64,000 bases of DNA from Bacteroidota bacterium (GTDB taxonomy: Bacteria; Bacteroidota; Bacteroidia; Cytophagales; Cyclobacteriaceae), in the NCBI GenBank assembly GCA_016866235.1, contig VGMW01000001.1, forward strand, positions 675,731-739,730. The letters are read 5' to 3'. Of this stretch, positions 35,660 to 44,352 are shown one piece after another. Position 1 is the first letter of the stretch; every line of letters starts with the position of its first letter. Both the position numbers and the translations under genes were made by a program. The notes under the pieces are model-generated. The model was not told the origin of the DNA and made no database searches. It saw nothing but the letters and a program-made list of their open reading frames with translations.

Positions 35660-36092
35660 ATCCATGTCCTCTGGACATCAATCCAGCGAGCAGAGGTATG
35701 ATCGAAAGTAAAGCAACCTCAGCGTTGATTAGCCATCGCGTCAGTTTTGGGACAATCAATATTTCGTCTGGATTGCCCTTACGGTTTTTGATGAAGAAGA
35801 TCGTTGGTTGAATGGAAAGTAGACCGAGCAGCATCACCAGCCCGATTTTGGTCAGAAATATCCAGTTGTTGGAATAGTAAATGGATGGCTTCCCTACATT
35901 TCCAAACCATAAGGTTAACCCCGCAGCCAGGAGGGTTATGGAAGAAATTCCATAGATCAAATCAACCTTTGCCAGAAGAGAAATTTCCGATCGAAGGTTT
36001 TTACTTTTTATCAGAAATGCCTCGGTGAATAAACTGCCCGCCAAAATCAGTAAGCTCAGGAAGTGCAGGTAACGGAAGAAAATTTCGTTCAT
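35649..36092 (-). CDS. DUF2214-family membrane protein
   Basis: 147 residues with four predicted membrane helices (about 5-25, 42-62, 78-97, 120-140). The motif YLHFLSLLILAGSLFTEAFL at the start and WIFLTKIGLVMLLGLLSI in the centre fit DUF2214, a family of inner-membrane proteins of unknown function. The 3' end overlaps clpB by 11 bases on the opposite strand. The start is 23 bases after the Dabb gene stop, so the two probably share a transcript. Confidence 0.8.
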   Translation of the reverse strand: MNEIFFRYLHFLSLLILAGSLFTEAFLIKSKNLRSEISLLAKVDLIYGISSITLLAAGLTLWFGNVGKPSIYYSNNWIFLTKIGLVMLLGLLSIQPTIFFIKNRKGNPDEILIVPKLTRWLINAEVALLSIIPLLAGLMSRGHGFMP

Positions 36093-36114
36093 AGCGGTTG
36101 CTTCCTGTCTGCGG

Positions 36115-36444
36115 TTAGGACTCTAATGAGTCGTAGACCAATACCTTTGACCACAGATGTGAATATTTTTCAACAAAGGCTTTGTGGATGGGGTGAACCT
36201 GGTATTCAGCCTGCGCCTCTTTTGTTGCAAACATGATCAATTCACAAACGTCATAAGAGTGATCTACCACGTCTCGTTTTTCGGTGTCTGCTGGCACTCC
36301 GATGTGCAACTGACCTACGCCGGCAATATTTTCAAGTGTCCTGATTCCTTCCATCAACTGTTTTCTGGCCTGGACTGATCCAGGTTCTTTCAACCAGAAA
36401 AAAACATGGTGCGCAAGCGGAAATGGGTTCTTTTTGGAATTCAC
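36115..36444 (-). CDS. Dabb (stress-responsive alpha/beta barrel) family protein
   Basis: 109 residues. The motif HHVFFWLKEP at the N-terminus and the SYDVCELIMFATKEAQAEYQ-V-H-P pattern in the C-terminal half are typical of Dabb ferredoxin-like dimers. Function varies; no catalytic role is clear. The start is GTG at 36444, as no ATG is available before HHVFFW. No signal peptide. Confidence 0.88.
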   Translation of the reverse strand: MNSKKNPFPLAHHVFFWLKEPGSVQARKQLMEGIRTLENIAGVGQLHIGVPADTEKRDVVDHSYDVCELIMFATKEAQAEYQVHPIHKAFVEKYSHLWSKVLVYDSLES

Positions 36445-36598
36445 AATGGTCTTGTTTTCAATGAGGCACTAAAATATAAAGAATCCTCGTTGGGGGTATA
36501 ACCTTATGTTCCTTGAAACATGATGAAAGTCTTAATTAACAATGAGGATGGTCATGCCGACAGTTGTTGTTGTTAAGAATATTTGAACAATGACCATT

Positions 36599-37456
36599 AT
36601 GAAAAATATACTTGTACCAACCGATTTCTCGTCGGCGTCAATGGATGCGCTGGAGGCGGGCGTAAAAATTGCATTGAAGTCCAACGCAACGCTTACCCTA
36701 CTGCATGTTGTGGAAGAGTTGCAACCGGAGACCATTTCAGTTACCGGCGAAACGGGTCATGCTTCAATTGAGGACCTACGGTACCAGGCCGCCTTAATTC
36801 GTGAATCAAAACAAAAATTGGAGGATCTGGCCGTTTCGGTTCGTAGAACTTGGGATGACAATGATACATTTCAAATAAACTCGGTAATAAGACTAGGGAA
36901 TCCTTTTCATAAACTGGAGCAAATCATTGATGAGCAGTCCACCGATCTCGTTGTTATGGGCGAGAACCTTCCATCAGGTTTGGAGCACTTTTTTGTGCGG
37001 AGTCATGCCGAAAAAGTAGTCCGTAAGATCAGTTGCCCGGTTTTAACCGTACGTCAGGGAATTAAAATAGGGGATTTCAAGAAAATTGTTTTCGCAACCT
37101 CGATGTCTGAAGAGGAACATGCGATAGCGCCAATGGTTGCTGAGCTTCAAATATTGTTTGGGGCAGAGGTAAATCTTCTTAGGGTGAATACTCCGGAAGA
37201 TTTTCAGCGCGATCGAAGTGTAAAAGATTATATGAAGGTGTTTGCGCTAAACGCAGGAATCAAAAATCCTACCCTGCACATCTTCAACGAAGTATCGGTC
37301 AGTGAGGGCATTCAATTTTTTGCTTCTGAAATAAAAGCAGATCTGGTGGTAATGGCTACCCATGGAAGAAGCGGCGTAGCACAACTCTTTAGCTCCAGTA
37401 TTGCAGAGGAGGTCGTGATGATTTCGAATGTTCCAGTTCTGACGCTTAAGGTGTAG
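36599..37456 (+). CDS. Universal stress protein, tandem USP domains
   Basis: 285 residues from ATG at 36599 (MKNILVPTDFS); ATG at 36590 would add three residues. Two USP domains: about 1-148 and 155-285. The second ends in MATHGRSGVAQLFSSSIAEEVV, close to the ATP-binding pattern G-x2-G-x9-G-S/T, but the last Gly is replaced by Ser. The first domain has MGENLPSGLEHFF and lacks the pattern. Nucleotide binding is therefore doubtful. General stress role inferred from the family. Upstream of the J-protein and SUI1 genes. Confidence 0.92.
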   Translation: MKNILVPTDFSSASMDALEAGVKIALKSNATLTLLHVVEELQPETISVTGETGHASIEDLRYQAALIRESKQKLEDLAVSVRRTWDDNDTFQINSVIRLGNPFHKLEQIIDEQSTDLVVMGENLPSGLEHFFVRSHAEKVVRKISCPVLTVRQGIKIGDFKKIVFATSMSEEEHAIAPMVAELQILFGAEVNLLRVNTPEDFQRDRSVKDYMKVFALNAGIKNPTLHIFNEVSVSEGIQFFASEIKADLVVMATHGRSGVAQLFSSSIAEEVVMISNVPVLTLKV

Positions 37457-37492
37457 GAATCACAGTTTTCTATTTTATATCTTGATGGCAAG

Positions 37493-38275
37493 ATGCGTGT
37501 TGCAGACTTGCCGGATGATTACTACCAGCGCCTAGGTGTGCCTTCGGGATGTTCGGCCGATCAAATTCGAAGGTCGTTTCACAAGCTTGCAAGGACCTAT
37601 CACCCGGATGTAAATAAGGAGCCCGACGCTTTGGTAAAATTTCAAGCCATTCAGGAGGCCTATGAGGTATTGTCTGATCCTGAAAAAAGGTATCGTTACG
37701 ACAACCGTCACTTCAATATTGAGGAGCCGATGGTAAGACACCGTGATCCGGCATACCGCCGCAGACCTGCAGGGAGAAAGCAACCATCGGCAGAACAGGA
37801 GTTGGAAGTAATGATGGCCAAAATGATGAAAGGATTGATCTGGGTGCCGCGATTGGGGCTTGTCGTCGTATTGGTTTTACTGATTGATTTCCTTTTGCCT
37901 TCAATACAATTTGAGGATGAGGTTGAATTTAGGGGAAGATGGCGCTCTCAGTACACAATTAAAACCAAGTCCGGCGGCTCTTTCTATTTCTCATTGCCTG
38001 AGGGGAGGGCCTTTCTAAGGGAGGAAAAGGTTTTGGTTACCGTTTCACCGGTATTCGGGATTCTAAAATCTTTGGAAAATTCATCCAGGACGTACCACCT
38101 GCCTGGTTCGGCATCAATCTTTAGTTATTTGGCTTTTGCTCCAATTATTCTGGCCTTGGTATCACTCCTGGCTGTCATCAAAAAATGGGACTTGCAAATT
38201 GATTTTCGACTTTGTGTGGTTGTTGTATTGCTCTTAATATTGAATGGCGCTTTAATTGCATTTTCAATCTGGTAA
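37493..38275 (+). CDS. Membrane-bound J-domain protein
   Basis: 260 residues. A J domain at about 8-72 carries the HPD motif at 37-39 (TYHPDVNKEPDALVKFQAIQ region), so it should stimulate the ATPase of an Hsp70. There is no Gly/Phe-rich region or zinc finger. After a basic linker come a membrane helix (about 106-126), a beta-rich stretch (about 130-195) and two C-terminal helices (about 203-223 and 238-258). This suggests a specialised co-chaperone fixed to the inner membrane. Followed nine bases later by the SUI1 gene. Confidence 0.88.
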   Translation: MRVADLPDDYYQRLGVPSGCSADQIRRSFHKLARTYHPDVNKEPDALVKFQAIQEAYEVLSDPEKRYRYDNRHFNIEEPMVRHRDPAYRRRPAGRKQPSAEQELEVMMAKMMKGLIWVPRLGLVVVLVLLIDFLLPSIQFEDEVEFRGRWRSQYTIKTKSGGSFYFSLPEGRAFLREEKVLVTVSPVFGILKSLENSSRTYHLPGSASIFSYLAFAPIILALVSLLAVIKKWDLQIDFRLCVVVVLLLILNGALIAFSIW

Positions 38276-38284
38276 GACTGTGTT

Positions 38285-38620
38285 ATGAAAAAAAATGACT
38301 GGAAGAAACGGGAGGGTGTGGTGTACTCCACCGATCAAAATTTCACCTTTCAATATGGCGGAGCAGAAGAACAGGAAACCATATCCAAAGACAAACAGCA
38401 GTTGAGGGTTTTTCTGGATACTTCAGGAAGGGCGGGCAAGCAGGTCACCCTTATTAAGGGGTTTGTCGGCGCTCTTCAGGATCTCGAAAGCCTTTCAAAA
38501 AAGTTGAAAGCTTACTGTGGAACCGGTGGTTCGGTCAAGGATGGAGAAATCCTTATCCAGGGCGATCAACGCGAAAAAGCAAAAGCCTTTCTGTTGAAGG
38601 AAGGTTATCGCTGCCGCTAG
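38285..38620 (+). CDS. eIF1/SUI1-like translation factor (YciH type)
   Basis: 111 residues. The SUI1 core (QLRVFLDTSGRAGKQVTLIKGF then LSKKLKAYCGTGGSVKDGEILIQGDQ, described in parts) is clear, with the characteristic KxxCGTGGSVK motif. The bacterial homologue YciH influences start-site selection on the 30S subunit and is linked to stress translation. It follows the membrane J-protein by nine bases and is probably in the same transcript. Confidence 0.92.
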   Translation: MKKNDWKKREGVVYSTDQNFTFQYGGAEEQETISKDKQQLRVFLDTSGRAGKQVTLIKGFVGALQDLESLSKKLKAYCGTGGSVKDGEILIQGDQREKAKAFLLKEGYRCR

Positions 38621-38690
38621 CACCATCAAGCCTTGTCGGCTCAAAACTATTACTCTATATTTCAGAAACTAAACCTTCAAATTTCAAGCC

Positions 38691-40121
38691 ATGGTAACGC
38701 GTAGAAATTTTATTCGGAAGGCTGCAACCGGTGCAGCTGCAGTAACAATTGTTCCTCGATTTGTTCTTGGTGGCCCTGGATTTATAGCGCCCTCAGACAC
38801 CCTGTACATTGCGGGCGTAGGTGTGGGAGGAAAGGGAACCTCTGATCTTACTGGTTTTGCGGGTTCTCCCGATGGTAAAACAAAGGGTAATCCAAAAGCG
38901 CGCATCGCTGTTCTGTGTGATGTGGACGATCGCATGGCTGTTCAATCCAAGAAGAATTTCCCGAATGCGAAATACTACAAAGATTTTCGTGTCATGCTGG
39001 ACAAAGAATCAAAGGGTATCGACGCTGTTTCTGTTTCAACGCCTGACCATACCCACGGTGTTATTGCTATGGCTGCGATGCAGCGTGGAAAACACGTATA
39101 TGTTCAGAAACCACTGACCCACAACATCTGGGAAGCAAGAATGCTTACCGAAGCAGCTGCCAAATACAAGGTTGTCACACAAATGGGCAATCAACATGCT
39201 TCAGCGGATCCGGCAAGAACCATTAAGGAGTGGATTGATGCAGGGTTAATTGGCGACGTTACGGCTGTTCAGGCGTGGACCAACCGTCCGGTTTGGCCGC
39301 AGGGTGTACCAACGCCTGCAGGAAAATTTGATATTCCATCTGAATTGGATTGGGATCTGTGGTTGGGCCCCGCCAAGTTCATCGACTACAATCCGGCGTA
39401 CCTTCCCTTCAACTGGCGGGGATGGTGGAATTTTGGAACCGGCGCTCTTGGTGACATGGGCTGTCATATTATGGACGCAGCATTTCGTGCGCTCCCCATT
39501 GATTTCCCAAGCGAGGTTGAGTGCAGTTCTACGACGGCATGGGAAGGATTTTTTAAGGAGGCCAGCTACATCGAAAGTTGTCCCGCATCATCCATAATCC
39601 ATCTCAAATTCCCGCGTAAGGACGGCAAGGGTAACATCATGCTCACCTGGATGGATGGTGGACTCATTCCAAAACGTCCGGAGGAACTACTTCCAGATGA
39701 GGTGATGGGTGAGGGTACCAACGGTTTCATCTTTGAGGGAACCAAAGGTAAAATCACCGGAAGCTATAATACGCCTCCGCGGCTGTTGCCTACCTCCCGT
39801 ATGCAAGAGGTTACTTTCCCGGCCAAAACCATCGCGCGTGTTGAAGACGCTGAAGCTGGGCATTATACTCAGTGGGTTGATGCTTGTATTGCTGGCTATG
39901 GAAAAATGGCCATCAGCTCGCCATTTGAATTTGCCGGTCCATTTACAGAGGCGGTCTTAATGGGTAACCTAGCCATTCGCGCCTATGCCATGAAAGACGG
40001 CAACAAATATCCTGGACGTAAAAAGTTGCTTTGGGATGCCAAGAATATGAAGATCCAGAATTTTGATCCTGCCAATGAATTTGTGAAGGGTCACTACCGA
40101 AGCGGTTGGAAATTGGATTAA
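38691..40121 (+). CDS. Tat-exported Gfo/Idh/MocA-family oxidoreductase
   Basis: 476 residues. The N-terminus has a twin-arginine signal (TRRNFIRKAATGAAAVTIV), so a folded protein with its cofactor is exported to the periplasm. The NAD(P)-binding Rossmann part starts at LYIAGVGVGGKGTSD, and the conserved motif with YVQKPLTHN (the family EKP position) is near residue 140. The C-terminal part includes NWRGWWNFGTGALGDMGCHIMD, typical for the large exported subgroup. Such enzymes act on sugars or cyclitols; no substrate can be assigned. It ends in front of a strong terminator hairpin. Confidence 0.92.
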   Translation: MVTRRNFIRKAATGAAAVTIVPRFVLGGPGFIAPSDTLYIAGVGVGGKGTSDLTGFAGSPDGKTKGNPKARIAVLCDVDDRMAVQSKKNFPNAKYYKDFRVMLDKESKGIDAVSVSTPDHTHGVIAMAAMQRGKHVYVQKPLTHNIWEARMLTEAAAKYKVVTQMGNQHASADPARTIKEWIDAGLIGDVTAVQAWTNRPVWPQGVPTPAGKFDIPSELDWDLWLGPAKFIDYNPAYLPFNWRGWWNFGTGALGDMGCHIMDAAFRALPIDFPSEVECSSTTAWEGFFKEASYIESCPASSIIHLKFPRKDGKGNIMLTWMDGGLIPKRPEELLPDEVMGEGTNGFIFEGTKGKITGSYNTPPRLLPTSRMQEVTFPAKTIARVEDAEAGHYTQWVDACIAGYGKMAISSPFEFAGPFTEAVLMGNLAIRAYAMKDGNKYPGRKKLLWDAKNMKIQNFDPANEFVKGHYRSGWKLD

Positions 40122-40151
40122 TCAGGTTATTTCCTGAGCATTTAAAATCCT

Positions 40152-40196
40152 TTAAGGTGCTGAGATACATTTTGTATTTTAGCACCTTAATTTTTT
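40152..40196 (+). terminator. Strong terminator hairpin abutting the purB start
   Basis: Stem TTAAGGTGCT / AGCACCTTAA (40152-40161 with 40181-40190) continues inward through three pairs, two of them G:U, and ATACA/TGTAT, giving an 18-bp stem with a three-base loop, then six T (40191-40196). It is the natural terminator of the Gfo/Idh gene, but the T run ends three bases before the TTG start of purB. Confidence 0.85.
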
Positions 40197-40199
40197 CCG

Positions 40200-41540
40200 T
40201 TGGAATCCACCCAAATGATGTCAGTAAGTCCTGTTGATGGCCGCTATGCAGGTCAGACCAGGGATTTGGGTAAATATTTCTCAGAGTTCGCCCTACATCG
40301 TTACCGGGTTAGGGTAGAGTTGGAGTATCTCATCGCTTTGCTCAACTTCCTTCCTGATCAACCAAAACTCAACCATCTACAGATTGAGGGTTTGCGTAAG
40401 ATTTATAAAAATTTTTCCGAAGAAGATGCCCAGCTGATTCGTGAGACTGAAAAAACGACCAACCACGATGTTAAGGCGGTAGAATATTTTGTTAAATCTA
40501 AGCTTGATGAGTCAGGTCTTGGCGCGGTACGTGAAATGGTGCACTTTGGTCTAACCTCTCAGGACATCAACAACACCTCCATACCGCTTTCTCTTAAAGA
40601 ATTTGAAGCAGACCACTTTCTTCCCAGGCTGGAAGAAATTCTATCTGTTCTTGGAAAACTTGCGGCAGAATGGAGTAACGTGCCCATGCTTGCCAGAACC
40701 CATGGACAACCTGCTTCACCCACCAGACTGGGAAAAGAGATAAAAGTTTTCGAGGTAAGAATACGCGAGCAAATCGGTTTACTGTCGCAAATCCCCCACG
40801 CTGCCAAATTCGGAGGTGCTACTGGTAACTTCAATGCGCATGCAGTGGCCTACCCTGGAATGGATTGGCATGGCTTCGCCGAAATATTTCTCAGAGAGAA
40901 TCTTCAACTAAAGCGTAGCCATCCTACAACCCAAATCGAGCATTATGATCACCTCGCTGCACGTTTGGATGCGTATAGAAGGATTAATACCATTCTGATT
41001 GATTTTGCGCGGGACATTTGGCAGTACATCAGTCTAACTTATTTCAAACAAAAAATTAAGGCAGGAGAGATTGGTTCCTCTGCTATGCCACATAAGGTCA
41101 ATCCAATAGACTTTGAAAATGCGGAAGGTAATTTCGGAATAGCCAACGCATTGTTTGGTCATCTTAGTGAAAAACTCCCGATCTCAAGATTACAAAGGGA
41201 TCTAACGGACAGCACCGTTCTGAGGAACCTGGGTGTTCCCATGGCGCATACCTGGATCGCCTTCAATTCACTTTTAAAGGGTATCGGAAAACTGGAACTT
41301 AATCAGTCGGCACTGAACCGCGACTTAGAGGATAATTGGGTGGTGGTAGCCGAGGCCCTTCAGACCATATTGCGTAAATCAGGGTACCCTCAACCCTATG
41401 AGGCGCTGAAAAACCTTACACGGACCAACGAAACAATTACCGGAGAGACCATTTCCCGGTTCATTGATGGCCTGGATGTTTCCGAGGAAGTAAAAAAACA
41501 GCTTAAGGCTGTATCGCCATTTAACTACACGGGCATTTAG
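40200..41540 (+). CDS. purB: Adenylosuccinate lyase
   Basis: 446 residues. It cleaves SAICAR and adenylosuccinate in purine synthesis, in the cytoplasm. The fumarase/aspartase-family signature SSAMPHKVNP is near 294, with the THGQPASPT motif near 167. The start is TTG at 40200: this places SPVDGRY at residue 10, the same position as in E. coli PurB. ATG codons at 40215 and 40218 are alternatives that would shorten the N-terminus. The T run of a terminator hairpin ends three bases before the TTG, leaving no room for a normal ribosome-binding site. Confidence 0.95.
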   Translation: MESTQMMSVSPVDGRYAGQTRDLGKYFSEFALHRYRVRVELEYLIALLNFLPDQPKLNHLQIEGLRKIYKNFSEEDAQLIRETEKTTNHDVKAVEYFVKSKLDESGLGAVREMVHFGLTSQDINNTSIPLSLKEFEADHFLPRLEEILSVLGKLAAEWSNVPMLARTHGQPASPTRLGKEIKVFEVRIREQIGLLSQIPHAAKFGGATGNFNAHAVAYPGMDWHGFAEIFLRENLQLKRSHPTTQIEHYDHLAARLDAYRRINTILIDFARDIWQYISLTYFKQKIKAGEIGSSAMPHKVNPIDFENAEGNFGIANALFGHLSEKLPISRLQRDLTDSTVLRNLGVPMAHTWIAFNSLLKGIGKLELNQSALNRDLEDNWVVVAEALQTILRKSGYPQPYEALKNLTRTNETITGETISRFIDGLDVSEEVKKQLKAVSPFNYTGI

Positions 41541-41610
41541 TTGTCCGTATTGCCTTGCAGGGCTGTTTAACCTAATTTAGCCAGCCTGTCCACCATCCAT
41601 ACCCGCAAGG

Positions 41611-44352
41611 ATGAACCAATTACTCTTTCCGAAATTTAAATTTTCTGTTGTTGGGGTTGTTGTATGCCTTGCCGGCCTTGTTGCCGGTTCCTGTTCCTAT
41701 TTACAGCCTAAAGTGAGTTTCAATGAGGAGATCAAGCCGCTGATCAACAAGCGATGCATCACCTGCCACGGGGGTGTTAAACGAAATGGTGGCTTCAGTC
41801 TGCTGTTTCGGAAAGATGCACTGGATTCCACAGAGTCTGGTAAACCAGCCATCATCCCCGGGGATGCCGAGCACAGTGAAATGTTTCTGCGTCTCACCCA
41901 TAGCGATCCGGAGGAGCGGATGCCTTACAAAGAGGATCCTCTTACAAAGCAGGAAATTGATTTGATCAAGCGTTGGATCGATGAAGGTGCTGAATGGGAA
42001 ACCCATTGGGCCTACCTGCCGCCCAAATCGGATGGCTCACCCTCGAATAAAAAATCATTCTCAGGATTTTTTGATTTCAATGATTTCATCCAAAATCCAA
42101 TCGATGATTTCACCTATGCTGCCATGGAAGCCAATGATCTGGAGCCATCACCCGAAGCAGAAAAAAATATTTTACTCAGACGTGTATACCTGGATTTAAC
42201 CGGACTGCCTCCTTCAGCAGACGCAATGAAAAGGTTCCTAACCGATGATCGTGAAAATGCTTATGAGCTGGTGGTCGACAGCCTGCTGGCCAGCAATTCA
42301 TTTGGTGAACGATGGGCTTCTTGGTGGCTCGACATGGCGCGTTATGCCGATACCAAAGGTTATGAAAAGGATGCATCACGTACCATCTGGCGGTACAGGG
42401 ACTGGGTAATTCAAGCTTTCAATCAGGATATGCCTTTTGATCAGTTCACCATTGAGCAATTGGCTGGTGATCTGTTACCCTCTCCAAGCAACGAACAATT
42501 TATAGCCACAGCCTTTCATCGAAACACCATGAACAACGACGAGGGTGGAACCGATGATGAGGAATTTCGTGTTGCCTCATTGATCGATAGGGTGAATACA
42601 ACTTTCCAAGTGTGGCAGAGTACCACCATCGGCTGTGTTCAATGCCACAGCCATCCTTATGATCCTTTCCGAATGGAGGAATACTATAAGGTTATGGCAT
42701 TTTTTAACAATACACGCGACGAGGATACAGAAGGTGATTTTCCGCTTTTGCGTGAATACGACTCAGTTCAATCACTTCAGGTAAATGAAATCGTAAATTG
42801 GTGTAGGTCCAAAAATCAAAAGGATGGTGACGAGGTGTCGCTTTTCCTGCGAACCTTGGAGCCTAAAATCCATCCCCATCGCTGCGACAAATTTGTTAAT
42901 GGATCCTTAATGGACAATAAATGGATTGGTATTCGTAATGGGGGAAGCTGCCGTATCCTTGCCGTTGACCTGACCTCGAAATCCCATCTACTTTTCAATT
43001 ACTGGACTGGTCATAAAGGCGGAAGTTTTCGCATCACCATCGACAGACCTGATGGACCAATCCTGACCGCTGGTAAGTTAGAACCGACAGAGGGTCAAAA
43101 GGCTGTTACCGTTCCATTGGATCTAAGCAAACTGAAGGACGGTGTGATGGTTCGGGATTTGTATTGGCATTTTTTTAATACATCCATTCCAGCCGACCGG
43201 TCGGTTTGTGGCGTTGAGTGGTTTGTTTTTCAGAAGCCACTGCCACTAGCTGATCCGGTTGTATCTGCCAAGTATTTGAACTTGGTGAATGCAAAGCCTT
43301 TGTCAACGCCAGTGATGGTTGAGAATCCAACCGAGTTCAGACGAAAAACTTTTGTGTTTGAACGTGGCAACCGACTGGTTCATGGCGATGAGGTTAAACC
43401 CGAAGTACCGGCCGCATTAAATCCATTACCAAAAGGGGCGACGGCAGATCGTCTTGGATTTGCCCGCTGGTTGGTCCATCCATCCAATCCGCTTACAGCA
43501 AGAACCATTGTGAATCGGTTTTGGGAGCAACTGTTTGGGCAGGGCTTGGTGACTACGATCGAGGATTTTGGAACCCAAGGGGAGCAACCAACCCATCCGG
43601 AGCTTTTGGATTACCTGGCCATTAAGTTTTCAGTCGATTATAAATGGTCGGTTAAAAAAATTTTAAAAGAGATGGTGATGTCGGGAACCTACCGACAGGA
43701 CAGCCGACGGACAGATGAGCGTGATCCGTCCAATCGCTGGCTGGCTCGTGGGCCGCGGGTACGACTTACCGCTGAGCAAATCAGGGATCAGGCGTTGGAA
43801 ATCAGTGGACTTTTAAGTCGCAAGATGTATGGGAAAAGTGTGATGCCTCATCAGCCCGATCGGGTGTGGCAGACGGTTTACAGCGGTGAATCATGGCAGA
43901 CCAGTGCAGGAGAGGACAGCTACAGAAGGGGTGTGTACACCTTTATCAAGCGCACGAGTCCATATCCATCTATTATGATGTTTGATGGATCCAGTAGGGA
44001 GGTTTGTTTGGTGCAACGGGTAAGAACCAATACGCCATTGCAAGCATTGGTCACCTTGAACGATCCTGTTTATATGGAGGCTGCTGTGGCCATGGCAAAG
44101 TGCGTAGTAAATGAGAAGTCACCCATAAAACGTATAGCTGGGATTTACCAAATGGCTACCCACAAGCAGGTGTCGATGGCAACGTTGGAAGTCCTCGCTG
44201 ATTTGTATGAAGAGGCACTTTTAAATTATCAGTCTGATCCAGAGGCAGCCTTCAAGGTCTTATCCTGTAATTCTGATTCAGCGCCGGAGGCGGCACTGAG
44301 CGTAGTAGCACTAGCAGTAATGAATCTTGATGAATTTTTGACCAAAGAATAA
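41611..44352 (+). CDS. Planctomycete-type cytochrome c / DUF1549 / DUF1553 protein
   Basis: 913 residues. A lipoprotein-like signal (LVAGSCSY, Cys28) is followed by a PSCyt1 haem-binding region (CITCHGG, Cys49-Cys52-His53), then DUF1549 (about 155-365, with a second CVQCHSHPYDPF, Cys342-Cys345-His346) and DUF1553 (about 645-890, starting near RLGFARWLVHPSNPLTAR). The family is abundant in Planctomycetes and Verrucomicrobia and present in Bacteroidota. A role in extracellular oxidation, perhaps of sugars, is suspected but unproven. Overlaps the DUF1501 gene by one base (TAATG), the usual partner. Confidence 0.93.
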   Translation: MNQLLFPKFKFSVVGVVVCLAGLVAGSCSYLQPKVSFNEEIKPLINKRCITCHGGVKRNGGFSLLFRKDALDSTESGKPAIIPGDAEHSEMFLRLTHSDPEERMPYKEDPLTKQEIDLIKRWIDEGAEWETHWAYLPPKSDGSPSNKKSFSGFFDFNDFIQNPIDDFTYAAMEANDLEPSPEAEKNILLRRVYLDLTGLPPSADAMKRFLTDDRENAYELVVDSLLASNSFGERWASWWLDMARYADTKGYEKDASRTIWRYRDWVIQAFNQDMPFDQFTIEQLAGDLLPSPSNEQFIATAFHRNTMNNDEGGTDDEEFRVASLIDRVNTTFQVWQSTTIGCVQCHSHPYDPFRMEEYYKVMAFFNNTRDEDTEGDFPLLREYDSVQSLQVNEIVNWCRSKNQKDGDEVSLFLRTLEPKIHPHRCDKFVNGSLMDNKWIGIRNGGSCRILAVDLTSKSHLLFNYWTGHKGGSFRITIDRPDGPILTAGKLEPTEGQKAVTVPLDLSKLKDGVMVRDLYWHFFNTSIPADRSVCGVEWFVFQKPLPLADPVVSAKYLNLVNAKPLSTPVMVENPTEFRRKTFVFERGNRLVHGDEVKPEVPAALNPLPKGATADRLGFARWLVHPSNPLTARTIVNRFWEQLFGQGLVTTIEDFGTQGEQPTHPELLDYLAIKFSVDYKWSVKKILKEMVMSGTYRQDSRRTDERDPSNRWLARGPRVRLTAEQIRDQALEISGLLSRKMYGKSVMPHQPDRVWQTVYSGESWQTSAGEDSYRRGVYTFIKRTSPYPSIMMFDGSSREVCLVQRVRTNTPLQALVTLNDPVYMEAAVAMAKCVVNEKSPIKRIAGIYQMATHKQVSMATLEVLADLYEEALLNYQSDPEAAFKVLSCNSDSAPEAALSVVALAVMNLDEFLTKE

